Assembly: GCA_036320915.1 (NCBI GenBank)
Contig: JAXBDG010000016.1
Location: 1,302,001 to 1,366,000 of the forward strand
Length of the DNA stretch: 64,000 nucleotides
Direction: 5' to 3'
Source: Linnemannia elongata
Lineage: Eukaryota; Mortierellomycota; Mortierellomycetes; Mortierellales; Mortierellaceae
The first letter of the stretch is position 1; every line of letters begins with the position of its first letter. Shown one piece after another: positions 1-11,010 of the stretch. Made by a program: the position numbers and the translations under genes. The notes under the pieces are model-generated. The model saw only the letters and a list, made by a program, of their open reading frames with translations. It did no database searches and was not told the origin of the DNA.

Positions 1-137
1 TTCTTTCCTCTTTTGTTGTACCTCTTTCTCCCCTTTCTTCCCTCCACATTTAACTTTGCACAAATCACAAATACCTTTCTCTCTTCCCACGATTTCTGCA
101 TCACCATACTGCTTTCTCTTCATCACTTACATTTTCT

Positions 138-1100
138 ATGGATATGGGCAGCTTTATGGATCTTTTTACAATAGCGCCTTTGTCTACCGATGATGTTAGC
201 CGTGTCATACCTGGGTTGTACCACGAGTAAGTCTAAGTCTTTCTCTGAGTCCAATGCGGTGTGGGGTGTGGGGTGTGTGCTATAGGTTGTTTCGAATGTG
301 TGTCTGACTATGCATTGTTTGCTCTGGCTTCCATTACTTTCTTCATATTTCGTTCCTTTGTTCTTTTTGGTTTATTCAGTGCTGCTTTTACGCGTTTAAT
401 TTCCGCAGGCCTTGGGCTCATGGCGCCGGAGCGTCTGAGTCTGGGTCATGGTTAGTATCCTCCTGCAATGATTCTTTAGGATGTGATCTGCGGTGGCAAG
501 AGCTAGAGAACGAAATGTTGTCGAGGTAGATGTCGACTTTATTTTGGCAGGCTTCATATCTGTTTCTGATTCCCTTATGCACTTATTTTCTTCAGTCACA
601 TTCTCATTGTGCTCTGATTTTCTTCTCGACATCCTCTGTAAATTGGTACAGATGGAGATGGAGATGGACGTTGTTTTTCTATGATATCCTTTGACCCAAG
701 TGGTGGCATTGTCACCCTCATTGCTTCTCTTATTCAACTTTTCCTTCTGTTTTCCCTCCTCATCACTCCCTCGCCTCAGTTTTTTCTCTTCTTTACTTTC
801 TCTAATATTATCCTTACCCCTTTGCTCTCTTCTTTCATTTGGTTTGTTTCTTTTCTTCTTTCCCTAAAAATCTTCTAAATCGTTTCTCTAAAGTACGCAG
901 GCCACGGGCAACTGTACATGTCATTTGTTTCGAATCCTGAAGGCGCATTTCTGTACTTTGGTGAATGGTAGAGGTAACTGCATATATACTAATAAGATCG
1001 ATTTGTTGGGCGTTCCTTTGTTATTGTGTTCGTTAACAGGAGTGAATATGTTTATGTCTATGGGCATTTTGCTTGGCCTGATGGTCTGATCGCATGTTGA
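138..1100 (+). CDS. possible small multi-exon gene, structure unresolved
   Basis: Several short segments have coding-like sequence and good splice borders: 138-226 (ATG start, begins MDMGSFMDLFTIAPLSTDDV, donor GTAAGT), 409-450 (acceptor CCGCAG, donor GTTAGT), 480-525 (acceptor CTTTAG, donor GTAGAT), 901-967 (acceptor ACGCAG, reads HGQLYMSFVSNPEGAFLYFG) and 1040-1100 (acceptor TTAACAG, reads SEYVYVYGHFAWPDGLIAC then TGA). The last two join cleanly in phase. The first three do not chain in a single phase with these borders, so a junction is misplaced, an exon is missing, or the gene is broken. No family is recognised. Transcript data would settle whether this is a gene. Confidence 0.25.
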
Positions 1101-3937
1101 TCGGCACTCTGTGAGGCGTTCCTTGAATCATGCACTGCCCTTCAAAAAAAGGTTTGTCCCTTACATGCAATGTGATCATTGGTCTGCCTCCTCGACTTCT
1201 CTGTCACCACACCTATGCTCCCTCTTTCTTTCCACATATCCTTCATACATTCTGACCCAACTGGGAGTGATCGCAGTTGACCACATTTTTTTTAGGAATG
1301 ACTCAGATGAATGAAAAGTTAACAAAAGTGAAGGTGACGAATAGACGCGAGGAAAGGACGAGAAAAAGAAAGTTGCGTTACTATGTCGACCTTTCAAGGG
1401 CATAGTACCTTTTTTGTACCCTCCTTCATTTTCATTCAAAAAAAGATGCAACGCGCCGTGGACAATGTCATTTTCTCAAAGAAAAAAAAAAATAAAATAA
1501 ATATAGGCAGTTTTCTAATTTGAGCACTGTTCCGGCCTTACAGTACAGCCTATTTTGTAAAGAGACGCAGCTATAGGCACTATGAAGAGGCCATTTAAGA
1601 GTAACGTTCGATGAGCATCGTCGTCTCTATTTCGTTTCTCATTCTTTTACGTAGCACCACCCTTTTCTTTGCTTGCCTCTGTCTCCTCTTTTCTCTCCTC
1701 TCCATCCCTTCTTTCCTTTGGTAGCACAAACACTTTTTCGTTCTTTGTTTGTTTCTCACTCCGATGGCAGCTGCGGAGAGTAATTGCTACCCTCTTTCAT
1801 TGCCAAGACAACGACATCTATAACAAAAGGAATCAGCTTAGATTTGATACGGGTCTCTTTCTTATTTCACAACGACATGCCGATCTCACCTTATGCCTGA
1901 CACTATCTACCATGAGACCGAGAGAGAGCGCTGCAAGGACATGGGAAACTGGCTGCGCTGCATTTACTTAAAGCAGTCCTTTGTCCTTGCCAAAGACGAA
2001 AAGTTACTGAGTAGAGAATTTTTTTCAATGGCGCCCTTCTGCAAAAATCATGGATCATCCATTCCGCAATCCCTGTATTCTTCCTACGACAAATGGCGAC
2101 GGTACAGCACCCATCAAGTTCACTCGACTTCAATTTCCCATCAGACAGGCATTTTTCCTTACTATTATTTTCACAAGGCCAAACAACGACAGCCTGTATA
2201 TACCCGTCTTCACGCACGGGTAACTCTACGTAGACTTCTATATAATGACGAAAGTTATAGAACGCGACAGAAGGGCCTTGAATAAATTCGCTTGCTTTTC
2301 TTTGGGCTATTACATTGTGTTCTCTACCACTGCACTGTGCTGTAACTGTCCTGCATTGGACGTGGTGTTAAAGTAAAGCACAAAAGTAACAAACATTCTT
2401 CATTACGGTAGCATAGATGTAATTACTACACCGTACGACAGCAAGGTATCAAACTGGCTATCAGCAGGAAAAAGAAAAAAAGCATAAACGAAAAAATAGG
2501 GAGGAATGGAGAAGAGAGGAAGAAGTATCAATGTAACCCAATATCTTCTTCCTTTCAAGTCTCCTTTATAAGTTTATCTCTCGCCTATGGATACATAAAA
2601 AAAAGGTCGTCCCTCCTACCTGTAGATGTTCCTATCCATTGTGCGGCCATTCTTTCTTTTGTATCTACCATTGTAATCCCTTCCCCCTTCTTCAAAACAA
2701 CATATCTCTCGAATATGCGTCCACCTCTCTCTCCATCCGCCCATCAGTAGCTGTTGGCATAAAAATTAACAGAATTGCAGTGCAAAAAATAAAAAAATAA
2801 AAAAGTAAAAAATGGCGTGCTAGAGCCGTGTTGTGCACCACCCGTGTAAAAAATAGCGTGCTATCAAACAAGTGCCACTGGGCTGTAGAGCAGACACGGC
2901 GGCGATATCATGGGAGCTGATGGCGGTCATATGCTTCTGATCTGCAAAATTGATGCAATCCAAAACCACCAACTCGACAAGGCAATCGTCTACTCAGAAA
3001 GTCATCTTTTCTTTCACTCTATCCCAAACAGACCATCACCTCTTCCTCTTCTTTCTGCTTTTCTCCTCCTCTCACCAAATGCTTTAAGAGACGCGGGAAA
3101 GGTCACCTCTGTCCCTACTATAAAGGAAAACAAATGGCAATATCAAACCGCCAACGGCAAAACAGGCCATAATTGCACGTATCAACGCTTCTTTGCAGCA
3201 CAACCAATCCGTTCCCTAACTGCTACTATGCCGTGAATGATGGCGCCAACGCGCACAACATGGAAGCAGACGAGAGAGAAAGGAAACGGATTAAATGGCA
3301 TAGAAGGGGAGTAGAAGGGGTAGAAAAGAAAAGGAAGAAGAGAAATCTGAAGAAGAGCCGAAGAGGAGCTGAAGTGAAGGCGAAGAAATAACAAAGTCGG
3401 GGAAAGGGAGAAGGGGGATAAGAGCCAAGGTAAGAAGGAAAGCCCAAAAAAATATCCCTCTTATTCATATACGCCTAGAGAACGTAGGCATGCAGCACAG
3501 GCATAGAAAAGTCAAAGCAAAGGTCAGGGCACACAGTGTGTGCAAGGTGCCTGAAAAGGGGATCGAAATCGGAGAAAATACAGGAATATTTGTTTATAGC
3601 CACCCCAATACAAGTCAAGTTGTGCCAGCCATGTAGATTGTGGGCAAAACAGAGTCTTTCAGCTATCCAAATACTGTGTCGGCGAATGAACACCTCCAAT
3701 GCTTCCCTCTTTTATTTTTTTTCACCTCCCTCCGCGAGCGAAGCCACGGGCACTTGCTAGTATTCTTCCTAACCAGGGACTCTATCTGCGTGTATCTTTC
3801 TTTTATTATGACCGTGACTTCCAAAAAAAAAATTGAAAATAAACTCAGACAGAAATAAACAAAAGGGGACTCTAGGTGATCTCTTCTTTCTTTTCACGGC
3901 CGGAACACTCTCCCCGAAACTCTGAACGATCTCCCCT
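1101..3937. other. intergenic, no supported gene
   Basis: Open frames here are short and overlap on both strands. They follow A- or T-rich and purine/pyrimidine-skewed sequence rather than any protein family. No RNA gene or repeat of note was recognised. Confidence 0.5.
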
Positions 3938-4899
3938 ATGTCCCATGCACATAATCCTACGACCCCCGATGTCGATATCGACATTCATGCAAACCTTCGC
4001 CTTATGCAGGAGCAGATGCAGCAACAGCAAGCCTTGATGCAACAACAACAACGCCTCTTACAACAACAACAAGACAAGATCCAGCAGCTGGAGTCTTCAG
4101 ACTTGGAGCAGGGCGTCAAGGTGGTCTACAAAAATACTGGAGCGACCATTCTCGAACTATACCAAGAGCTTCTCGACGTCTATCCAGCCATTGGTGAGCC
4201 CAATTTCTTCGACTCTGAGCTCCCCAAGAACCATGAGGTTTTCGCCTGGAACGATTTTCACTACACCGAGGGTATGGATTACAAGCCTCCCTCGGTTTTG
4301 CAGCACTCAGAAGTGACCCTCTCTGACACGGGCAAGCGACACGAGCGCGATCTGATAGCGGTCCAAGGATATTTGGCGCACACAACCCGGTTCTACGACA
4401 CGTTCGCCCACGAAGTCATCAAATCGGGAGTATACGACTCGGCACTCGTCAAGCGGACACTTGGTTTCCTCAACACTGTACGCATCTCCATAGCACATGA
4501 CGCTTCCAGGATCAGTAGGATGCGAGAGAACCTCTACCTCGATGAACTCGGCATCAAGCATAAGGAGGAATCTCTTTTCAATTTAGAATCACTGGCTGCC
4601 AAAAAAGCAGCCGCTGATCCGGTTCGAAGACATATAAAAAGTACGAACCTCCAAAGGACAAAACCAAAAAGCCTGACGACAAATCCAGCAAGGACAAGTC
4701 AGGATCAAACAACTACCCCAAGAACCAACAGGATGATAAGTCGCAACCCAAGGACAAGTCAGGATACAAATGCGACAACGACAAGTTGGGTTACAAGTCG
4801 GATGGAAGCAAGTCTGGTGGCAAGCTTTGGAGCAAGCTTGGTGGTGGACAAGGCAAGAAGCAGTCAGACCAAGGAAACGACAGAGAGAAGCGGAATTAG
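3938..4899 (+). pseudogene. Gag-like ORF1 of DIRS-like element, frameshifted
   Basis: It starts with ATG at 3938. A Gln-rich coiled-coil head (about residues 25-55) is followed by a globular region of about 170 residues, then a frame change near 4620. After the change the reading becomes a Lys/Asp/Ser/Gly-rich basic tail ending at TAG 4897-4899. The basic tail reads well only in the shifted frame, so the original frame that stays open to 5449 is partly a shadow. A head with a coiled coil and a basic tail fits a nucleocapsid-like protein. The assignment rests on linkage to the adjacent RT, not on a Gag motif. Confidence 0.55.
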
Positions 4900-5446
4900 T
4901 AGGAGGTCGATATCTCCACTTCCAGGAGGCATGGAGGGATATGACGGATTCAACATGGGTCAACAACATCATCAAGTCGGGCTACAACATCATCTTCGAC
5001 CGACCTCCACCGCTACGCCTACCCCCATTACACGATCCACTCAACTCCCCAGAGGATCGGGTAGCCATCGATACAGAGGTCCGATCTATATTACAGAAAA
5101 GGGCTATCGAAGAATGCAGCGGGAAGGGATTTTACAGTCGTATCTTCACAATCCCCAAGAAACCAGGAGGACTTCGCCCAGTGTTGAACCTACGCCCACT
5201 CAACAAGTACTTGACAGCTCCAAAGTTCAAGATGGAAACCCTTACCAACATCCGCAGGATGCTCAAACCCGGCGACTGGCTTACGAGTATCGACCTCAGC
5301 AATGCATTCCTACACGTGGTGGTCCATCCATCATCCCGCAAGTATCTCCGCTTCCGATGGGGAGCGGCGTCATACCAGTTTCGAACTCTGCCTTTCGGAC
5401 TTTCACTTTCCCCCTTCGTATTCACAAAAATCGTTCGTCCGTGCAA
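4896..5446 (+). pseudogene. reverse transcriptase, N-terminal half (DIRS type)
   Basis: The frame reads from GGRYLHFQEAW, the region that typically precedes RT motif 1 in DIRS elements, through fingers and palm motifs including KPGGLRPVLNLRPLNK and IDLSNAFLHV (first catalytic Asp) to LPFGLSLSPFVFTKIV. It overlaps the end of the Gag frame by a few bases. Homology is lost at about 5446 and the YxDD motif is absent, so no active polymerase is encoded. The break lies about 270 bases from the stop codon of the convergent ubiquitin-like/RING gene. Confidence 0.75.
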
Positions 5447-5715
5447 TAGGATAGTTCAGCCACTTCCTTCTCCACATTTAAATAGTCAGTTACAATTATC
5501 CTTAACGAAAACGCCTTTTACCTTCCTACTCCTTCCGCTAGTCCCTGTATATCATATCAACATCCTTAAGCCATTGCAGTTGAATTGCACAAGAATTTAT
5601 TTCGGCTGCTTCTAACATGCCTCCTAAAAGTTATACAAAGACAAAAAATATCAAACCCGTTCGTTTTCTACCCACTTCCAGTCCCCCACTCGTTAGAACA
5701 GAGTTTCTCGCCTCT

Positions 5716-6789
5716 TCACTTAAAAGAAGAAGCGTCGCTGAACAAGACCTGATTATACAGGCAGTTGGGGCAGACACTACGCCATTGCTTCTTGCAGCCA
5801 AGATGGAATTGATGTCCACAGTTCAAAGTTTCCGACAAATTGAGTGGGTGCAGACAAGCGGTGCAGGCGGCAGACTGGTCCACACAGGTGGTTTCGATGA
5901 GCCACTGACGGAAACCCGCAATTATTTCGTGAGCGGTGGGTAGGATGATGTAACAATCGTCTTTTGTGACCTTTATCCAGTCTGTGGTATTTTGGTGACC
6001 ACCAATTCTGACGATCCCATGGAGGCGGTACTGGCACTTAAAGAAGCCAAAACCAATCGGGGTGATTTTGTCAGTTTGGCCGCAGTTGGGGCAGGTGAGC
6101 TTGGGGTTGTCGACTTCAAGGACCCCGAGGCCCTTCTGGACAATGACATTGTGGGTGGTGGTGCACGCGCACTGGCATTCGACGTTCAGGCCAGGGGAAG
6201 CGACACGGCCTCGGGGGGCGTTTGGAGAGATCTGAATCTTGCGGAGTCCGAAATTCCCTTCTGGGCCATCTGTGAACATGATACCCGGGTGGTTCGCAGG
6301 GAGAGGCATGAGCAGTTGAAGGGAAGATGGCTCAGTAATACCATAGAATTTCAGATCACGAAAATCCTCGATCTGTCTGCCACCATGAAAGAGCGTCTGC
6401 TTGTCGACAGAGATCCCCTCCTTCTCCTGGATCATATCCTTGACCTCTTGAACAAGCATTTCCGTAGCACAAGTTAAAGAAAAAACAGTGCCAGTAGGGG
6501 TGGTGACCTTGACCGAGAAGGTGTTCTGGCTTGGGGAAGAAGCTTTGACGTCGCGGAAGGTCAAGGTGCGACCAAGGACGCGGTAGTGAGCCAAGGACTT
6601 TGTGGTGTCCTTGATATGGATTCCGTTTATGAACAGGTCCCGACGGACAATGGGAATTCCATCTATCGGTTGGGTAGCCTGGATTCGATCCAGGAGGATG
6701 GAGATGGGCTCGTTTTTGGTGAAAGGGACTGTGATGGTCTTGTCGGGGCCACCAAAGGCAGCGATGACATTCAATGTGTTGTTGGACAT
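5716..6789 (-). CDS. ubiquitin-like x2 / Cys-rich / RING-H2 protein (copy A)
   Basis: This is an intronless gene of 357 residues starting at MSNNTLNVI. Residues about 1-80 form a diverged ubiquitin-like fold. Residues about 88-163 form a second one, recognised by VKDMIQEKEGISVDKQ. Residues about 168-290 hold the family's Cys-rich domain (NVECQCAC, CPNCGQTDKI, FKCQYRLHGI, then TTDW..V..DDCY). Residues about 305-345 are a RING-H2 of pattern CxxC-x10-CGHxxHxxC-x7-CPNC, with a ligand at every position. The second domain ends in LLMPLPANHPG, so the diglycine needed for ubiquitin processing is gone. The likely role is an E3 ligase with non-cleavable ubiquitin-like heads (inference). Copy B lies 1 kb upstream on the same strand, so the two look like a tandem duplication. 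Confidence 0.88.
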   Translation of the reverse strand: MSNNTLNVIAAFGGPDKTITVPFTKNEPISILLDRIQATQPIDGIPIVRRDLFINGIHIKDTTKSLAHYRVLGRTLTFRDVKASSPSQNTFSVKVTTPTGTVFSLTCATEMLVQEVKDMIQEKEGISVDKQTLFHGGRQIEDFRDLKFYGITEPSSLQLLMPLPANHPGIMFTDGPEGNFGLRKIQISPNAPRGRVASPGLNVECQCACTTTHNVIVQKGLGVLEVDNPKLTCPNCGQTDKITPIGFGFFKCQYRLHGIVRIGGHQNTTDWIKVTKDDCYIILPTAHEIIAGFRQWLIETTCVDQSAACTACLHPLNLSETLNCGHQFHLGCKKQWRSVCPNCLYNQVLFSDASSFK

Positions 6790-7786
6790 GGTTGATAGTA
6801 GAGAGGCTGGTATAAGGAGTGGATTTGTGAGTGAATGTTGGTAGTGTGCTGTTAAAAAGAGAGAAGAATGGATAAGGAGAAAGGATAAGAAAAAATGGAA
6901 AGATTGAGCGACATTTTATACATGGCATCAATGGTACCTACACAAGAAAAGAATGAAGGCTTTAAATGAATAAACGAAGCTCGAGCCAGCAAGATGATCT
7001 TAGCACTATCTATGCAAAAAAGGATCTACAAGTGATGGTATGGTCCGACATGGTCGCGTGAGTGCAGAAAATAGAAGACATTGGTCTATTTTGTGGATGT
7101 TTTCGATGTGGCTGAGGGATATGGTACAAATTTCAAGAGTGAAAATAATCTGAGCGAGAGAAGTTGCATCACAAAGAGTTAATCACCATTCAATTCAAAA
7201 ATAAGGAACAACCAACCTCGAAAAAGTAAGGGACTACTAGCTAGAATCAGTAAGGATCAATACACTGGTAAAAAGTAAAGCTCGATAATGACCATATATT
7301 CTTGACTAACGTTCCTTATTTTCTTTTTTTTCGTTTGAATCTAAAGCAGTCGCTCTAGGGTGGCGTATGCCCCTGTCACAAGTAAGATCAAGGTTCAGGT
7401 AGAAGGTGCCGATGATCATTTCTGAATCCTATTTAACTGACTAGGACTGCTGGCGCCGAGGAGTTCTGTCTCACAATGGGTTGATCGCCTCTTTTCTTCA
7501 TTGCGCGGCCCTTTTTTTCGTCTTATTTTCCCCAACAACCTGCTTCTCAGCCTCATCTTTCCTTCTAATAATACTGTTCTGCCATGTCTTTCTTGATGCA
7601 CTTTTTTTTTTGACTTTTTTTTGGAATTTTTTTTTAGACAGCGGGAGATGGGGCAAAATCTCAATTTTCTTCTTCTTGCATCGACGACGACAAACATAAT
7701 GGCATAGCAAAGTAATAAAAATGGGCTTGGGAATGCAGATCAGATTTAATTGTTTATTTCACATAAGGCTTACTCTTCAGTAGCGT
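6790..7786. other. intergenic between ubiquitin-like/RING copies A and B
   Basis: This region holds the promoter of copy A and the 3' flank of copy B. It is AT-rich with short homopolymers. I see no gene in it. Confidence 0.5.
7753..7758 (-). terminator. polyadenylation signal, copy B
   Basis: The minus strand reads AATAAA 28 bases past the stop codon of the copy B gene, a normal distance for a eukaryotic poly(A) signal. Confidence 0.45.
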
Positions 7787-8905
7787 CTACCTCTTGACCT
7801 TGGTAGTGGCGTCAAAGGCTAAATGCTTGTTGTTATGACAATTAGGACAGAACCCCTTCCATTTCCTAGCACAGACCGAGTGGAACTGATGCCCACACAC
7901 AAAAGCGTCATACTTGCGAAGAGGCTCCAAACAGATCGTACAGGGATCATAGTGGTGTAGCCCTGCAGACTCAACCACCAGACGGCGCCAGCCCGCTTTC
8001 TTGATATCGGCATCCACCAGGTGGTAACGGTCGTCGGCATGAACTTCTTCCCAGTCTGAAGTGAACTGCGCACCATCCGAGGCCTGGATCCCGTGGTACC
8101 GGTACTTGCACTTCAGGAACCCGAAAGCCACGGGGACAATTTTGTCGGACTTGCCGCAGTTGGGGCAAGTGAGCGTGGCTTTGGCTAACTCAAGGGTTCC
8201 AAGACCCTTCTGGACGATGACAATGGGGCCAGGAGTACATTTGCATTCACACTCAACATTGGTGCCAATGTTGGGAACGCGGCCTCGAGAAGCGTTCCGC
8301 GAGAACCAGATCTTGCGGACACCCACATGAGTTCCAATCTTGTTATCCAAGTACAAGATACCTGGAAGTGTCACAGTACAAAGATGAGGCAAGACTGCAT
8401 GAAGGGTCGACCCTGCAGAGATGCCGTAGAATTGTAGCATATGCGAGTTCTCGAGTTGTATGCCGGCATAGGTGATCGTCTGCTCAGTATCAGCGATACC
8501 CTCTTTCTCCCGGATCATATCTTTCACGTCTTCCACAAGCGTGTAAGAGTGGCAGATAAGTGGAATAATTTTTCCGGCGGGGGTGATGACTTGGATCGAG
8601 AATGGGATTCGACCGTTGGATCGAGTAGACAGAACGCGATAAGTCAGAGTGCAACCAAAGATGCGATGGTAGGCCAAGGTTTTTGATTTGTCTTTGAGCC
8701 GTTTGCCATTGAGGTAGAGATCTTCACAGATGTTGGACATGGAGCCATTGGAGAAAAAGGTGATCTGGATGCGCTTGAGGAGTGCAGAGATGGATTCATT
8801 AGGTATGTAGGGGACGGTAATGGTCTCTTCCGGGCCGCCGTTGGCGTTGATGATGTGCAATGTGGTGGGCATATTTGAAGGTGGGCGGGGAGTATAGGTA
8901 GACAT
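7787..8905 (-). CDS. ubiquitin-like x2 / Cys-rich / RING-H2 protein (copy B)
   Basis: This is an intronless gene with the same four-part layout as copy A. The frame is open to an ATG at 8998, but the first 31 residues from there are a hydrophobic, pyrimidine-coded stretch typical of a 5' leader. MSTYTPRPP at 8905 (372 residues) or MPTTLHIIN at 8872 is the more likely start, since the latter aligns with the other copies. Landmarks are VKDMIREKEGIADTEQ in the second ubiquitin-like domain, NVECECKC, CPNCGKSDKI and FLKCKYRYHGI in the middle domain, and RING-H2 CTICLEPL...CGHQFHSVC...CPNC. The second domain runs into AVLPHLCTVTLPG with no diglycine. If the 8998 start were used, the protein would gain a signal-like hydrophobic head, which I consider less likely. 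Confidence 0.85.
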   Translation of the reverse strand: MSTYTPRPPSNMPTTLHIINANGGPEETITVPYIPNESISALLKRIQITFFSNGSMSNICEDLYLNGKRLKDKSKTLAYHRIFGCTLTYRVLSTRSNGRIPFSIQVITPAGKIIPLICHSYTLVEDVKDMIREKEGIADTEQTITYAGIQLENSHMLQFYGISAGSTLHAVLPHLCTVTLPGILYLDNKIGTHVGVRKIWFSRNASRGRVPNIGTNVECECKCTPGPIVIVQKGLGTLELAKATLTCPNCGKSDKIVPVAFGFLKCKYRYHGIQASDGAQFTSDWEEVHADDRYHLVDADIKKAGWRRLVVESAGLHHYDPCTICLEPLRKYDAFVCGHQFHSVCARKWKGFCPNCHNNKHLAFDATTKVKR

Positions 8906-9441
8906 GTGAATGAAAGAGTTACTGAGGAGAAACCGAAAGCAGATGGGGAGGATGAGAAAGAAAAAAGAGAAAGAAATGTGGGTTGAATTTATGTGCACCT
9001 TTCAGAAATATACAAACTCTAGAAGGTTAAAGGCTTTGAATGCTGGCATGTGTAGTTTCCAAACGGTACATAAGCTGCGTCCAAGTTCAGAAAAGGAGGG
9101 AAGAGCTGCAATTTCTGTTTTAGAAAGAAAAAAAAATAAAAACCATAAGCCTTTGAAGTAGCTGGTGATGTATTTTTTTGCGGCGGGAATAAGGCGTGAT
9201 ACATATATCTTAGAACGAAAAATAACAACGCGCGTTCGAACGTACACACAAAAGAGCCAGGCACCCACAGACGTGAAAAGTAAGGAACGACAAAATTAAG
9301 GAGCTACAAGGTAATGGTGCCTTCAATGCCTTTTCTCCTCTTTTCTTTTATTATCATGATCCAATGGATAGGATCCCTTTTTTTTTTTGCTGATGACGAT
9401 CAGGTCAATCACTGACCCATTTCAAGCCCCTTCTAACTGAA

Positions 9442-9459
9442 CATTCTCTAATTGACTAT
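9442..9459 (+). promoter_or_regulatory. recurrent motif, site 1
   Basis: CATTCTCTAATTGACTAT. The same 18 bases occur at 49452-49469, also upstream of a ubiquitin-like/RING gene. Shorter matches lie at 47993-48006 and 59953-59966. Function is unknown. Confidence 0.4.
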
Positions 9460-9670
9460 TATTATCTCCTGTCATTTTTCAGCCCTTCGTAATTGAACGT
9501 GTTATTTTGTTTCAAAGTGACGTTGTTTCCTGCCACGTTGGACAGCAACATCATGAACGTGAACAGCATCTTTCTTTGTTCACCTGTTCTTGCTCTTATC
9601 TTCATCACTTTTGTTCCTTTTCACTCAAACCCATACTTTCAAACCCGCACACACACATAAACACACACAT

Positions 9671-9673
<3 letters not shown>

Positions 9674-9703
<30 letters not shown>
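9674..9703 (+). repeat. (CT)n microsatellite
   Basis: About 15 CT units lie 37 bases before the ATG at 9740, so this tract probably falls in the promoter or 5' leader. Confidence 0.9.
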
Positions 9704-9708
<5 letters not shown>

Positions 9709-9739
9709 CACTCAGTCCGCCTTTCTTGTATTAAACACA

Positions 9740-10117
9740 ATGGATTTCCTATTGGTGAAGACTCAAAAGGGAACTCAAACGCACATACGTAGATTCCCAC
9801 AGACGACAAGATACGATGAACTCAGAACAGCAATTGTTGAGGCATTTTGCCAAGAAGGAATATCGGTTATCTTCGCAGAACGCAATGATGAGATGACTGT
9901 CATAGTCTTGGAAACCAGTGTTCCAAACTGGCCTGATATTACTGATGGCGTTAGACGTACAATCAATTTTAGTCTGTCTCAACAGACGCTCTTTCCTATA
10001 AGAAAACCTGATTCCTCCAAATCCACCACACGGTCCTGGCCCGGTGTGGTATCTTGGCGCTCCAGAACTAGCGCCATTGTTTCGAGGTTCCCGACTCCGG
10101 TTGTGTTGATGAATTAG
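9740..10117 (+). CDS. small protein with PB1/ubiquitin-like fold pattern
   Basis: ATG at 9740 opens a 125-residue frame. The first 85 residues (KTQKGTQTHIRRFPQTTRYD followed by ELRTAIVEAF) have the beta-beta-helix rhythm of PB1 or ubiquitin-like domains: a short basic strand, then a threonine/aspartate helix cap. This is a weak structural reading, not a family match. After about residue 95 the frame becomes Arg/Ser-rich, while the +1 frame reads a more natural Pro-rich stretch (PPNPPHGPGPVWYLGAP). The C-terminus may therefore be frameshifted, or coding may stop where the LINE relic begins. A decayed second copy of residues about 47-84 lies at 15588-15700. Confidence 0.5.
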   Translation: MDFLLVKTQKGTQTHIRRFPQTTRYDELRTAIVEAFCQEGISVIFAERNDEMTVIVLETSVPNWPDITDGVRRTINFSLSQQTLFPIRKPDSSKSTTRSWPGVVSWRSRTSAIVSRFPTPVVLMN

Positions 10118-10155
10118 GATCCGGCGGTGTGTCTGGTCTCAGAGATGTCCGAAGT

Positions 10156-11010
10156 TGTTTAGCCGTCAGGCAGAGAGTCGGTGAGGGCCAGTGCTTTGAG
10201 GGAAGGAAGGAAGGATGCTACCGTTTCCAATCGCTGCAGGTCGGGAAATCCTACCAGCAAGAATCTGTACTGGCTATCTTGGGGTTCTAAGAGGAAGACG
10301 AGACGGTGAGAGGTTTTGGTTCTTCCACGAATGTTTTCGAGAATGATATCATTGCTCAAAGAGACGTCGGTGGAGAAGGTGTTACGGATGTGTTTGAGTT
10401 GAAAAACTTGGTACTGAATAGCTGGATCAATGACTCCCAGGCTGCCCTTGTCCCTGGGAGTGGTGATCACTTCCCATGATGGCCTTGGTTTGAAGGGGCA
10501 TACAAAGTTGGAGACGGCACCTTTATCTTCCGCAAAAAATCGAGGGGGAGATTGTCAACCCAGGTTAGGTGCCATAGCCTGGAGAGAATGAGAGAGTTGA
10601 CGAAGGTGGCGCGACCGAAGACGGAAAGAGTGCAGGAGGAGTGCATGGCAACGGCTAACTGTATTGTTTTCAGCGCCTTGTCCCAAAACCCCTTTTCCTC
10701 GTCACAGTTGAAGAAAATGGGAAATCGAAGGTAGATCCAGGCATCGGCAGAGTTATGGTCATGCCATTGAATATCCAGATGTTTCAGTTGGGCCTGCAGT
10801 TCGAAAGAGTAGGAGGGGCCAGCGGGAAAGTCACAGTTTTGAACAGGTTGACCTTGGCATTAGATGCTTGGCCATAGATCTGCAGGGCGTCCTCCAGTGC
10901 TGTCGATTCGCCTGCACTGGAGATGATAGTCATAAGCTCGTCGGCATAGGCACCGAGTTTGATGGGTTCCGTACGACCCGGGATTTCGATACTGCGGAAA
11001 TTGAACTTGT
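10156..11010 (-). mobile_element. LINE (non-LTR) reverse transcriptase relic
   Basis: Read on the minus strand from 11010 down, three frames carry consecutive pieces of a non-LTR reverse transcriptase. First comes the palm box as LGAYADELMTIISSAGEST, followed by the ASNAKVNLFKT segment. Then comes the thumb region with FGRATFVNSLILSRLWHLTWV (about 10790-10470). Last is a downstream segment, DKGSLGVIDPAIQYQVFQLK (about 10460-10159). The catalytic AYADD is AYADE, and stops and frame changes separate the pieces, so it is inactive. Upstream sequence to about 11290 (TTWGYLAERKGFVRFML) may be more of the same element. Confidence 0.72.

Larger units (their letters stand above)
3938..5449 (+). mobile_element. 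DIRS-like retroelement fragment, 3' truncated
   Basis: The fragment carries a Gag-like ORF followed by the amino half of a reverse transcriptase in another frame. The RT motifs (IPKKPGGLRPVLNLRPLNKY, SIDLSNAFLHV, LPFGLSLSPFVF) resemble DIRS/Ngaro-type elements. RT homology stops just before the expected catalytic YxDD box, and no RNase H, methyltransferase or recombinase follows, so the element is dead. No terminal repeats were seen. A tyrosine recombinase relic of the kind DIRS elements carry lies about 9 kb away on the other strand, but nothing shows that it belonged to this copy. Confidence 0.75.
8906..9739. promoter_or_regulatory. shared upstream region of copy B and the 9740 gene
   Basis: This is the divergent upstream region. 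It contains the 18-base motif at 9442-9459 that recurs near 49452, a run of ACAC and a (CT)n tract close to the ATG at 9740. Pyrimidine-rich tracts just before a start codon are common in fungal promoters. No gene lies inside. Confidence 0.4.

Noticed and set aside
683..691. ATATCCTTT resembling a U12-type AT-AC donor
   Set aside because: An eight-base match is expected about twice by chance on both strands of this window, and no matching branch site and acceptor could be paired with it.
5992..6477. 161-residue plus-strand frame inside copy A
   Set aside because: It is a shadow of the minus-strand ubiquitin-like/RING gene. Similar antisense frames occur in the other copies.
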